This document shows, one piece after another, positions 18,244 through 26,325 of a DNA stretch of 64,000 bases. Every line of letters starts with the position of its first letter. Position 1 is the first letter of the stretch. Below the pieces are notes generated by a model that saw only the letters and a program-made list of their open reading frames with translations, made no database searches and had not been told where the DNA came from. The DNA comes from Arthrobacter crusticola (GTDB lineage Bacteria > Actinomycetota > Actinomycetes > Actinomycetales > Micrococcaceae): contig NZ_SMTK01000004.1 in assembly GCF_004357995.1 (NCBI RefSeq), positions 186,001-250,000 of the forward strand. The letters are read 5' to 3'. A program made the translations under genes and the position numbers.

Positions 18244-18861
18244 ATGCCAAGCTTTGACCTGCCCACCCGCCCCGGCCGCTTCGCGGTCGCCGTACCGGAG
18301 CACTGGGCCACCTTCGACGTCGCACACGAGCAGCTGGTGACCGCGAGGCGGGAGGCGATGTCCGGCGCGGGTTCGGCGCAGGAGCGACTCCAGATCGACG
18401 AGCTTTTCACCCACGCCAAGCGGGTGACGTCGGCCGCACGGAAGGCCGGGGCGCTGTGGGGCGCCGGCACGGCGACGGTGTACGACGACGGCTTCTTCGT
18501 CGGGCAGGTGATGCTGTTCGCGGTCACGGCGCCTGATCCCAGCACCTTCACCACCCCCACGATGTCGGCGGCGCTCGGCGGCGGACGCGGCACGGGGGCG
18601 GCCGACCTCCCGCCGCGCACGGTCACCGCTGTCCGGCTGGCCGACGGGACGGCTGCGACCCGCGTCTGCGGGCAGGAGGAGGTTCAGGCGACCGATGCCC
18701 AGCGCGTGCGCGTCCTGGTCTCCCACACCTTCGTTCCGGTCCCGGGATCGGGCGACGAGTTCATCCTCGTCACCGGCCTGTCCCCAAACCTCGCCCTGGA
18801 GGAAGAGGTGCTCGACCTCTTCGACGCCATCGCCGGGACCTTCCGCTTCCTCCCGGCCTGA
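18244..18861 (+). CDS. Type VII locus-associated protein, possibly Mog1/PsbP-like
   Basis: A 205-residue protein without signal peptide or membrane segment. It opens with FDLPTRPGRFAVAVPEHW and closes with FILVTGLSPNLALEEEVLDLFDAIAGTFRF, an alpha/beta arrangement like the Mog1/PsbP-fold proteins (LpqN-like) in mycobacteria. It may serve as a chaperone or adaptor for the small substrates, but this is inferred from its place as last gene of the locus, 34 bp after the second WXG100-size gene. The following gene is convergent, with only 17 bp between. Confidence 0.5.
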   Translation: MPSFDLPTRPGRFAVAVPEHWATFDVAHEQLVTARREAMSGAGSAQERLQIDELFTHAKRVTSAARKAGALWGAGTATVYDDGFFVGQVMLFAVTAPDPSTFTTPTMSAALGGGRGTGAADLPPRTVTAVRLADGTAATRVCGQEEVQATDAQRVRVLVSHTFVPVPGSGDEFILVTGLSPNLALEEEVLDLFDAIAGTFRFLPA

Positions 18862-18878
18862 TTGCTCCTGGCGGGACC

Positions 18879-19532
18879 TCAGTGTCCGGCCAGGTCCAAA
18901 GCCACCGCGCGCACCGGCGACCCGTCCATGCCGGCCAGCGGCAGGGGCAGGACAGAGACCAGCGGATCCTCCCAGGTGACGGCCGTGAGGTTCGTGAGGT
19001 TTTCGATGATCACCCCGCCGGCGCCCAGGAAGGCCGCGTGGAACGGGAGCAGGCCCTCGTTGGAAAGGGTCGGGTCGGGGTTGAGCGTGTCGACGCCGAC
19101 CACGGAGACCCCGGCGGCCAGCAGCGCCTCGGCGATCTCGGGGGACAGGACCGGGTGCGCGAGGTATTCCTCGGTGCCGAAGTGTTTTGACCACCCGGTC
19201 TCGAAGAGCACGATCGAGCCGGCCTGCAGCTCCCGGAGCCCGTCCTCGACGTCGGCCCACCTCAGGCGCTGGTGCGGTTCGAGGCCTAGGCATCTCACGA
19301 TCCTCGCCGTGCCCACCAGCCGTTCCAGCGCGATCCGGTCAACCGGGGCACCGCCGGCGATGGAGTGGAGCGGCGCGTCGATGTGGGTGCCGGTGTGGGT
19401 GCCGGCGTGCACGCTGGCGACCTGGAAGCCGTCCTCGGCCAGGGTGGCCACCGGACTCAGGGTGACCTCCGGATCGCCCGGGTACACCTGCATCCCGGTG
19501 ACCACGGGCTGCGAGAGATCAACGATCCGCAC
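18879..19532 (-). CDS. Cyclase family (kynurenine formamidase-like) metal hydrolase
   Basis: A 217-residue protein with the signature HAGTHTGTHIDAPLH (about residues 42-56), the metal-binding H-x-G-T-H-x-D-x-P-x-H motif of the KynB/cyclase family, Mn- or Zn-dependent hydrolases of amides and cyclic imides. No tryptophan-pathway gene is nearby, so kynurenine formamidase is less likely than hydrolysis of a compound brought in by the adjoining NCS1 transporter. It overlaps the transporter's end by 14 bp and is the last gene of the operon that begins at 21376. Confidence 0.82.
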   Translation of the reverse strand: MRIVDLSQPVVTGMQVYPGDPEVTLSPVATLAEDGFQVASVHAGTHTGTHIDAPLHSIAGGAPVDRIALERLVGTARIVRCLGLEPHQRLRWADVEDGLRELQAGSIVLFETGWSKHFGTEEYLAHPVLSPEIAEALLAAGVSVVGVDTLNPDPTLSNEGLLPFHAAFLGAGGVIIENLTNLTAVTWEDPLVSVLPLPLAGMDGSPVRAVALDLAGH

Positions 19533-20952
19533 GGGGCTCCTGCTCCTGGGACGGGGCCAGGTCGAGGAGGTGCTTATCGATGGGAGTTCCCCGCTCCATC
19601 CGGCCGGTGGCCGCCGCCCAAACCAGGTACAGCAGGGCGGAGATGACGAAGGTCGGGATGGTGGCGCCGATGGGGCTTGGCAGGGAGTAGGTGAGGATCA
19701 GGGACACCGCCGCGCCGACGGCCCAGACGACGACGGCGGCGATATTGACTCCCTTGGAGAACCAGTAGTCACCTCCGTTGGCGCGGAGGATGTCCGTCCC
19801 GTAGTGGCGCCGGCGCACGAGGTAGTAATCGACGATCATCACCGCGAACACCGGGATGAACAGGGAACTGATCAGCACCAGGAAGGCGGTGAACTGGTTC
19901 AGCAGCGCCAGCCAGGTGGAGCCGAGGATCGAGATCACGCCGAGCACCAGCGCGGTGGGGAGGAAGGTGACCCGGCGCGAGGGCACCATGTTCACCACCG
20001 AGGACACCATGCCGTAGACCACCATGGTGTTGGTGGCCATGACCGAGAGGAAGATGACGATGGCCAGGGGAGCCCCGAAGGCCGCAACGATGACCGTGGG
20101 GTCGAACGGCACCGCCTCGCCGCCGTTGAGGACGACGTAGGCGATCGCGGTGGCTCCGAGCGTCATGGCGAGGACGGTGGAAAGGGTGTAACCGATCGCT
20201 GAGCCAACCATTCCCGCCGTCGAGGACTTCGCCAGGCGGTTGAACTCCGCCGAGAGCACCGTCCAGGAGATCGCCGTTGCGATCACCACGTCGAGCACCG
20301 AGACCCCCGTCCAGCCGGCCTCCGGGTCCACGGGGGTGGTCACGAAGTCGGACGGCGTGAAGGTGGTGAAGGCGGAGACGAAGATGAAGCCCATGAAGGC
20401 GAGGATCACCAGCGCCAGCCACGGTTCCACCCGGGCGATGCCCGCGTGGCCGAAGATCGCCAGGCAGACCACGAGGAGCTGGCAGAGCACGGAGAACAGG
20501 ACGGGGTTGGAGAAGCCGGTGGCCTGCTCCACGAGGAAGTTCACCGTCACTCCGGCAAGCATCGCCTGGACCCAGCTCCAGCCCATCAGGATGATGACGT
20601 TCGCGGCCACCGGCAGGAAGGAACCGCGCAGCCCGAACGAGCCCTTGGTGAGGGACATGGTGGGCAACCCGGTCCGGGTTCCCATATTGCCGATCAACAC
20701 CAGGACCGCTCCGCCGATGAGCGTTCCGAGCAGGATCATGCCGACGGCCAGGGGCCAGCTGACGCCGGGGACGAAGAGCGTCCCGGTCAGCAGGGTGGTC
20801 ACCACCAGGTTGGCGGCGAGCCAGATCATCCCGATGCGCCCCGTGCCGAGGGTGCCCCGGAGCGGGCCGTAACCTTCGGAGTTCTTCTCGAGGTGGTTCG
20901 ACAGCCGGGTGTAGGCGGAGGTCCTGGGCTGGGTGGGCTGCTCGGTCGCCAT
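19519..20952 (-). CDS. NCS1 family nucleobase:cation symporter
   Basis: A 477-residue protein with about 12 hydrophobic segments. The opening YGPLRGTLGTGRIGMIWLAANLVVTTLLTGTLF and the GTRTGLPTMSLTKGSFGLRGS segment belong to the NCS1 family (cytosine, allantoin, hydantoin, thiamine-precursor and similar carriers). The start at 20952 gives the normal family length; the longer open frame upstream runs into the NTF2-like gene. Its partner genes, an NTF2-like protein and a cyclase-family hydrolase, suggest uptake and ring opening of a heterocycle. The actual substrate is unknown. Confidence 0.85.
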   Translation of the reverse strand: MATEQPTQPRTSAYTRLSNHLEKNSEGYGPLRGTLGTGRIGMIWLAANLVVTTLLTGTLFVPGVSWPLAVGMILLGTLIGGAVLVLIGNMGTRTGLPTMSLTKGSFGLRGSFLPVAANVIILMGWSWVQAMLAGVTVNFLVEQATGFSNPVLFSVLCQLLVVCLAIFGHAGIARVEPWLALVILAFMGFIFVSAFTTFTPSDFVTTPVDPEAGWTGVSVLDVVIATAISWTVLSAEFNRLAKSSTAGMVGSAIGYTLSTVLAMTLGATAIAYVVLNGGEAVPFDPTVIVAAFGAPLAIVIFLSVMATNTMVVYGMVSSVVNMVPSRRVTFLPTALVLGVISILGSTWLALLNQFTAFLVLISSLFIPVFAVMIVDYYLVRRRHYGTDILRANGGDYWFSKGVNIAAVVVWAVGAAVSLILTYSLPSPIGATIPTFVISALLYLVWAAATGRMERGTPIDKHLLDLAPSQEQEPRADR

Positions 20953-20956
20953 GGGG

Positions 20957-21376
20957 CTAGCTCGTTTCCGGGAGGGCTGAATCGGCGGGGGAGGGGGAAA
21001 GGTGCTCATGGACGGCCGTGACGGATCCGCCGGAGCGGTGGAAGACGATGGTCTCGCGTTCGCGGGTGGTCTCGCCGGGTCCGTCCCCCGTCCGGGTGAC
21101 GGTCTCGACGTCGTGGGTGAAGACGGCGGTGGGACCGAGAAGCTGGATGCGTGGATTGCTGCTGGTGCACGAGACGACGCGCCAGCCGTCCTCAAGCCAA
21201 CCGGCCCACAACGATTCGTAGGCGGCGCGGTTCTCGAGCCGGCGGGCCTCGGTGTGGAAGACGAAGGTCGCATCCTCGGCGAATGCGGCGAAATAACGGG
21301 CCGTGTCGGTTGCGGCGAAGGCGTCGACGAGCCGTTCCGCCGCGCGTTCGATCTCGTCGAGGGTTACCTGTTCCAT
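20957..21376 (-). CDS. NTF2-like (SnoaL/DUF4440-type) protein
   Basis: A 139-residue cone-fold protein. The helix LDEIERAAERLVDAFAATDTARYFAAFAEDATFVFHT and the closing RETIVFHRSGGSVTAVHEHLSP are typical of the DUF4440/SnoaL_3 branch. Such domains act as isomerases, hydrolase subunits or binding proteins. It is the first gene of the operon and ends 4 bp before the NCS1 start. The ATG at 21376 gives the family length; an upstream in-frame GTG/ATG reading would cross the leader. Confidence 0.75.
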   Translation of the reverse strand: MEQVTLDEIERAAERLVDAFAATDTARYFAAFAEDATFVFHTEARRLENRAAYESLWAGWLEDGWRVVSCTSSNPRIQLLGPTAVFTHDVETVTRTGDGPGETTRERETIVFHRSGGSVTAVHEHLSPSPADSALPETS

Positions 21377-21425
21377 AGCCGTCCCTGGGAAGGCAGCGCA
21401 TCCAGCCCCCCCTGGTTGCCCTGCG

Positions 21426-21441
21426 GTAAACAATTGTTTAC
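21426..21441. promoter_or_regulatory. Perfect 16-bp palindromic operator GTAAACAATTGTTTAC
   Basis: The sequence reads GTAAACAATTGTTTAC on both strands. It begins a few bases after the -10 of the minus-strand promoter and covers the expected transcription start, 50 bp before the NTF2-like gene. It is also strikingly AT-rich for this genome. This is the place for a repressor; the half site resembles targets of GntR/FadR-type or LacI-type regulators, but no regulator gene is adjacent. Confidence 0.75.
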
Positions 21442-21444
21442 ATG

Positions 21445-21473
21445 ATGATGCGTGATGACCGTTACAGTGTCAA
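21445..21473 (-). promoter_or_regulatory. SigA-type promoter of the NTF2-NCS1-cyclase operon
   Basis: On the minus strand a perfect -35 TTGACA (21473-21468) is separated by 17 bp from CATCAT (21450-21445, four of six consensus bases). Transcription would start near 21438, inside the palindrome at 21426-21441. This is the best two-box promoter in the window. Confidence 0.6.
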
Positions 21474-21599
21474 CGGGTTTCTTCCAATCCTGAGTGGGAC
21501 GGAACCCCAGTGCAACGATCCGGTCCCCGCCGGGCCTCGGCGGCAGGACTTGTGCCCCCTGTGGCAGACCGCGCCGGAGGCGTGGTGCAGGATGTTGCC

Positions 21600-22634
21600 A
21601 TGGATGCCACCGACGCACTGTCCGAAATTGCTTTCTGGCTTGAGCGGGAATCCGCTCCCTCCTTCAAGGTCCAGGCCTTCCGCAAAGCAGCCGCGGTCAT
21701 CGCCGGGCTCAGCCGGGACGAGCTGGCCGAACGGATCGGCGATGGACGGCTGAAGCGGACCAAGGGGATCGGGGAGCGGACCTTCGAGGTGATCCGGGAG
21801 GCCGTCGAGGGTAAAATCCCCAACTATCTGGCGGGCCTGCGCGAGCGCGGCACCCGGCCGCTCGCCGAGGGCGGCGCGGAAATCAGTGCCGCCCTGCGCG
21901 GCGACCTCCACAGCCACAGCGAATGGTCCGACGGCGGATCGTCCATCGAGGAGATGGTTGCGGCGGCCCGTCTGCTCGGCCGGGAGTATCTCGCCCTGAC
22001 GGACCACTCGCCGGGCCTCACCATTGCGAACGGGCTGAGCACCGAGCGGCTTAGAGACCAGCTCGGCGTCGTGGCGGCCATCAATGACGGCAGCGACGGG
22101 TTCCGCCTGCTCACCGGCATCGAGGTCGACATCCTTGAGGACGGCGGCCTCGACCAGGCGCCGGAGGTGCTCGAGGGGCTCGACATTGTGGTGGCGAGCG
22201 TGCACTCCAAGCTGCGCTCCGACCGCGGCACCATGACCCGGCGGATGCTCGGGGCCGTCACCAACCCGCAGACGAACGTGCTCGGTCACTGCACCGGTCG
22301 CCTCGTGCAGGGCTCCAGGGGCACGCGTCCCGAATCGGAGTTCGACGCGGCGCGGGTCTTCGCCGCCTGCGCCGAGAACAACGTGGCCGTCGAGATCAAT
22401 TCGCGGCTTGAGCGCCAGGACCCGCCGGACCGGCTCATCCGGCTGGCGCTCGACGCGGGATGCCTTTTCAGCATCGACAGCGACGCCCACGCACCCGGCC
22501 AGCTCGACTACCTTCAGTACGGGGCGGAGCGGGCCGAAAAGAACGGCGTGCCCGCAGAGCGGATTATCACCACCTGGCCTCTTGACCGGCTGCTGGAATG
22601 GGCCGGAAAGGGCACGGCGGCGGCCGGGAGCTGA
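21600..22634 (+). CDS. PHP-domain phosphoesterase with PolX-like helix-hairpin-helix N-terminus
   Basis: A 344-residue protein. Residues 1-85 look like the N-terminal helical/HhH domain of family X DNA polymerases (ALSEIAFWLERES..., then TKGIGERTFEVI). From about 100 a PHP domain follows, with metal motifs DLHSHSEWSDG, LTDHSPG, VVASVHSKLR, GHCTGR and DSDAH. The polymerase palm and fingers that lie between these parts in bacterial PolX are absent. PHP domains act as phosphoesterases or 3'-5' exonucleases. The start at 21600 has AGGA upstream; an in-frame start at 21510 is possible but adds a low-complexity stretch. Divergent from the NCS1 operon. Confidence 0.8.
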   Translation: MDATDALSEIAFWLERESAPSFKVQAFRKAAAVIAGLSRDELAERIGDGRLKRTKGIGERTFEVIREAVEGKIPNYLAGLRERGTRPLAEGGAEISAALRGDLHSHSEWSDGGSSIEEMVAAARLLGREYLALTDHSPGLTIANGLSTERLRDQLGVVAAINDGSDGFRLLTGIEVDILEDGGLDQAPEVLEGLDIVVASVHSKLRSDRGTMTRRMLGAVTNPQTNVLGHCTGRLVQGSRGTRPESEFDAARVFAACAENNVAVEINSRLERQDPPDRLIRLALDAGCLFSIDSDAHAPGQLDYLQYGAERAEKNGVPAERIITTWPLDRLLEWAGKGTAAAGS

Positions 22635-22657
22635 TTCGCCGTCCGGCAGGCGGCCTG

Positions 22658-23836
22658 CTACCGGAAGGCCGGGATGCCGGTGAGGTGCTGGCCCAGGATC
22701 AGGGTGTGGACCTCGTCGGTGCCCTCGTAGGTGCGTACGCTCTCGAGGTTGTTGGCGTGGCGCAGCGGTGAATGGTCGAGCGTGATGCCGTTGCCGCCGA
22801 GGATGGCTCGGGCCTCCCTGGCGATCGCAAGGGCCTCCCGGACATTGTTGAGCTTTCCCACGGAGATCTGGTGCGGCTTCAGGGCGCCGGCGTCGTGGAG
22901 CCGCCCAAGCTGCAGCGCCAGCAGGGTTCCCTTGGTGATCTCAAGGGCCATGTTCACGAGCTTCTCCTGGGTGAGCTGGTAGGCGGCCAGCGGCTTGCCG
23001 AACTGCATCCGCTCCCGGGAGTAGTCGAGCGCCGCCAGGTAGCTGTCCCGCGCCGCACCCATGGCACCCCACACAATGCCGTACCGCGCGTCGTTGAGGC
23101 ATTCGAACGGGCCCCGGAGTCCCCGGGCACCGGGCAGCAGTGCCCCGGCCGGGAGCCGGACGTCCGTCAGTTCCACGTCGCACTGGATGGAGGCGCGCAT
23201 TGAGAGCTTCTGGGGAATCTCGGTGGCCCGGAAACCCGGGGTGTCGGTGGGGACGAGGAAGCCGCGGATGCCGTCGTCGGTCTGCGCCCACACCACGGCC
23301 ACCTGCGCGATGCTCGCCAGCCCGATCCAGCGCTTGGTTCCGTTGAGTACCCAGTCGCCGCCGTCCCTGCGGGCGTTGGTCAGCATGCTCGCCGGGTCGG
23401 AACCGCCGCCGGGTTCGGTCAGCGCGAAGCAGCCGATCACGCTGCCCGCTGCCATGCGGGGAAGCCACTGGTTCTTCTGCTCCTCGGAGCCGTGCCGGGC
23501 GATGGCGCCCATGGCCAGGGAGCCCTGGACGCTGAGGAACGTGCGCAGGCCCGAGTCGCCGGCCTCGACCTCGAGGGCCGCCAGCCCGTACTCGACGGCG
23601 CTGCGTCCTGCACAGCCGTAGCCCTCGATGTGCATGCCGAGCAGCCCGAGTTGGGCCATCGGCGCCACGATGTCGAGCGGAAACTCCCCGGTGTCGTACC
23701 ACCGGGCGATGTTCGGCCGGATGTCCGCGTCGACGAAGGCGCGGACCCTGCCCCGCAGCGCCACCTCCTCGGCGGAGAGGAGGGAGTCGATGCCGAGAAG
23801 GTCGGCGGGATCTGGAGTCTCCGGGGCCGGGGTCAT
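22658..23836 (-). CDS. Acyl-CoA dehydrogenase, glutaryl-CoA dehydrogenase-like
   Basis: A 392-residue FAD enzyme. Acyl-CoA dehydrogenase signatures are FALTEPGGGSDPASM and, near the end, YEGTDEVHTLILGQ with the catalytic Glu of the YEGT group. ARYGIVWGAMGAARDSYLAALDYSRERMQFGKPLAAYQLTQ is close to glutaryl-CoA dehydrogenases, which oxidise and decarboxylate glutaryl-CoA to crotonyl-CoA in lysine and tryptophan breakdown. A TACAGT box ends 6 nt before the ATG, so translation is probably leaderless. No other glutarate gene is adjacent. The family is sure; glutaryl-CoA as substrate is likely. Confidence 0.85.
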   Translation of the reverse strand: MTPAPETPDPADLLGIDSLLSAEEVALRGRVRAFVDADIRPNIARWYDTGEFPLDIVAPMAQLGLLGMHIEGYGCAGRSAVEYGLAALEVEAGDSGLRTFLSVQGSLAMGAIARHGSEEQKNQWLPRMAAGSVIGCFALTEPGGGSDPASMLTNARRDGGDWVLNGTKRWIGLASIAQVAVVWAQTDDGIRGFLVPTDTPGFRATEIPQKLSMRASIQCDVELTDVRLPAGALLPGARGLRGPFECLNDARYGIVWGAMGAARDSYLAALDYSRERMQFGKPLAAYQLTQEKLVNMALEITKGTLLALQLGRLHDAGALKPHQISVGKLNNVREALAIAREARAILGGNGITLDHSPLRHANNLESVRTYEGTDEVHTLILGQHLTGIPAFR

Positions 23837-23890
23837 TCCCTTACTGTACGCAGTGCCCCGGGACGGTTGCCGGAGGGCCGGGCGCGCTGC

Positions 23891-25219
23891 TCAGCCCAGT
23901 TTCGAGGGCTTGGTCCCGGTGTCGGCGGACTCCGGCTCGCCGGGCCCCGCGACGTGCTCGCTGCCGCGCGCCCGGGCGATGGCGGTCATGCCGTGGAAGA
24001 TCAGCAGGGCGGCGGCGGTGCCGAGCGCGATGCCCGCGAAGGTCAGGTCCCCGACCGTCCAGGTGAAGTCGGCGATGCCGATCACCAGGGCAACGCCGGC
24101 GGTGGAGAGGTTGATGGGGTTGGAGAAGTTGACCTGGTTGGAGACCCAGATCCGCACGCCGAGGATCCCGATCATGCCGTACAGCACCACCCCGGCCCCG
24201 CCGAGGACGCCCGGGGGCACGGTGGCGATGAGCGCCCCGAACTTGGGGAAGAGGCTCAGCAGCACGGCGACGATGCCGGCGACCCAGTACGCCGCTGTCG
24301 AGTAGACGCGTGAGGCGGCCATCACCCCGATGTTCTCCGCATAGGTCGTGGTGCCGGAGCCGCCGCCGGCACCGGCGATCATGGTCGCGACGCCGTCGGC
24401 CATCAGGGCCCGCCCGGTCACCGGGTCGAGGTCCCGCCCGGTCATGGCGGCCACCGACTTCACGTGGCCGATGTTCTCGGCGACCAGGACCAGCACCACC
24501 GGAAGGAACAGGCCGACGACGGAGAGGTGGAAGGTGGGCGCCGAGAACTCGGGCAGTCCGATCCAGGCGGCGTCGCCGATCGCGGCGAAGTCGACCTCCC
24601 CGCGCAGCATCGCCACAAGGTACCCGGCGAGCACGCCGATCAGGATGGAGAGGCGGCCCAGGATGCCCTTGAACAGCACGGTGACCAGCAGGATGGCGAG
24701 GATCGTCACGACCGCCGTCACCGGCCCCTGCTCGACGCTGTTCTTCGCCGTCGGGGCGAGGTTGAGCCCGATCAGGGCGACGATGGAGCCGGTGACGACC
24801 GGAGGCATCGCGGCCTGGATCCAGCGCGAGCCGGCACGGTGGACGATGAAGCCGATGACCGCCAGCAGGGCGCCGGCCATCACGATGCCGCCGAGCGCCC
24901 CGGCCGGTCCGTGCTGGGCCTGGGCCGCGGCGATGGGGGCAATGAAGGCGAAGCTCGAGCCGAGGTAGCTGGGCACCCGCCCTGCGGTGATGACCAGGAA
25001 CAGGACCGTGCCGATGCCCGAGAACAGCAGCGTCGTCGACGGCGGGAAACCGGTGATCAGCGGCACCAGGAAGGTCGCGCCGAACATGGCGACGACGTGC
25101 TGGGCCCCGATGCCGATGGTGCGCGGCCAGCTCAGCCGCTCATCGGGGGCCACGTAGGCGCCCGGGGTGACATTCTTGCCGTCCCCGTGCAGGGTCCAGC
25201 CGGTTCCAAGCGCGCTCAT
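23891..25219 (-). CDS. NCS2 family uracil/xanthine permease
   Basis: A 442-residue membrane protein with about 14 hydrophobic segments. The motifs GIGAQHVVAMFGATFLVP near residue 40, LVLVAENIGHVKSV near 250 and GAGGGSGTTTYAENIGVMA near 290 define the NCS2 (UraA/PyrP) family, proton symporters for uracil or purines. The start at 25219 has GGAAGGC upstream, and a TAGGAT box lies at 25259-25254. The frame stays open further upstream without a ribosome site. It runs toward, but seems unrelated to, the acyl-CoA dehydrogenase gene 54 bp downstream. Confidence 0.87.
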   Translation of the reverse strand: MSALGTGWTLHGDGKNVTPGAYVAPDERLSWPRTIGIGAQHVVAMFGATFLVPLITGFPPSTTLLFSGIGTVLFLVITAGRVPSYLGSSFAFIAPIAAAQAQHGPAGALGGIVMAGALLAVIGFIVHRAGSRWIQAAMPPVVTGSIVALIGLNLAPTAKNSVEQGPVTAVVTILAILLVTVLFKGILGRLSILIGVLAGYLVAMLRGEVDFAAIGDAAWIGLPEFSAPTFHLSVVGLFLPVVLVLVAENIGHVKSVAAMTGRDLDPVTGRALMADGVATMIAGAGGGSGTTTYAENIGVMAASRVYSTAAYWVAGIVAVLLSLFPKFGALIATVPPGVLGGAGVVLYGMIGILGVRIWVSNQVNFSNPINLSTAGVALVIGIADFTWTVGDLTFAGIALGTAAALLIFHGMTAIARARGSEHVAGPGEPESADTGTKPSKLG

Positions 25220-25320
25220 GGCGGTGCCTTCCAGGGAGGGGGAGTCTGGGGAAATCCTATCTCCCGGCGGTTGCCACCGTGTTACGTTGCAGTCCTGACA
25301 ATTGCAGGAGGACATAACCG

Positions 25321-26325
25321 ATGGGGTTGAGCAGCCGGGCCCGGGCCCTGCGACACGGGATGGGGCACTTCGGCACCCGGGCGCCGGGGACGCCCCGCCG
25401 GACGGCATCGGACAACGCCGACTTCACGGCCCGCGGCCGCACGGTGCTGGTGACCGGGGCCGCCATGGGGATGGGCCGGCTCTATGCCGAGCGGGCCGTG
25501 CGTGAGGGCGCCGCCGCCGTCGTGCTGTGGGATGTTGACGCGGCGGCCCTTGAGGCAACGGCGGCTGCGCTGGCCGGAGCCGGCACCGCGGTCTCCGCCT
25601 ACCCGGTGGACATCTCCTCGCTGGAGCAGGTGCGCGCCGCCGCGGCGGAGGTCCTCGCCGACGCCGGTGCACCCGACATCCTGATCAACAACGCCGGCAT
25701 CGTGACGGGCAGCTACTTCTGGGAGCACCGCCAGAAGGAGGACATCGCCCGCACCCTCCAGGTCAACGCCCTGGCGCCGATGCACATCACCCGCGAATTC
25801 CTGCCGGCCATGATCGGGCGCGGCACCCCGGCGCGGATCCTCAATGTGGCCTCCGCCTCGGGAACCCTCTCGGTGCCGCGCATGAGTGTCTACACCGCCT
25901 CGAAATGGGCGGTGATCGGCTGGAGCGACTCGCTGCGCCTCGAACTCCTCGCGGCCGGGCACCCGGAAATCCGGGTCACCACCCTGATCCCCAGCTACAT
26001 CCGCACCCCCATGTTCGCCGGGGTGAGCGCCCCGCTGCTCACTCCGCTGCTCGAGCCCGGCGCGGTGGTCGACCGGGCGTGGCAGGCGATGCTCGAGGGC
26101 CGCGCCCGCCTCCAGCTGCCGTGGACCGTCGCGCTGGGCAGCGCGCTGCGCGGGCTGCTGCCCCAGCCCGCGTGGGACCTCGTGGCCGGGAGGCTCTTCG
26201 GCGTGTACCGCTCAATGGACACCTTCACCGGGCGCCCGGCGTCAAGCCCACGGTCAGCCCCGCCCGCCGGAACATCCGCCGGAACATCCGCCGGAACCTC
26301 CGCCGGGGCGGAGGCGTCCCGGTGA
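25321..26325 (+). CDS. Short-chain dehydrogenase/reductase
   Basis: A 334-residue classical SDR. The cofactor site is TGAAMGMGRLYAE (about residues 45-57); an Asp after strand 2 (VLWDVD) favours NAD(H). NNAG, the catalytic Ser (ASASG) and YTASK (about 190) follow. An N-terminal extension of some 35 residues and a C-terminal low-complexity tail (AGTS repeated three times) extend the fold. GGAGGACA gives a good ribosome site. It overlaps the aldehyde dehydrogenase gene by GTGA, so the two enzymes probably oxidise an alcohol to an acid in sequence. The substrate is probably hydrophobic but cannot be read. Confidence 0.85.
   Translation: MGLSSRARALRHGMGHFGTRAPGTPRRTASDNADFTARGRTVLVTGAAMGMGRLYAERAVREGAAAVVLWDVDAAALEATAAALAGAGTAVSAYPVDISSLEQVRAAAAEVLADAGAPDILINNAGIVTGSYFWEHRQKEDIARTLQVNALAPMHITREFLPAMIGRGTPARILNVASASGTLSVPRMSVYTASKWAVIGWSDSLRLELLAAGHPEIRVTTLIPSYIRTPMFAGVSAPLLTPLLEPGAVVDRAWQAMLEGRARLQLPWTVALGSALRGLLPQPAWDLVAGRLFGVYRSMDTFTGRPASSPRSAPPAGTSAGTSAGTSAGAEASR
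26266..26301 (+). repeat. Three 12-bp tandem repeats in the SDR C-terminus
   Basis: Three copies of gccggaacatcc (the third with one change) encode AGTS-AGTS-AGTS in the disordered tail of the SDR, just before the GTGA overlap with the ALDH gene. Copy number may vary without breaking the frame. Confidence 0.9.

Noticed and set aside
21442-21753. A plus-strand frame starting ATGATGATG after the palindrome
   Set aside because: It overlaps the PHP gene in another frame and has no recognisable sequence; the PHP frame has the metal motifs.
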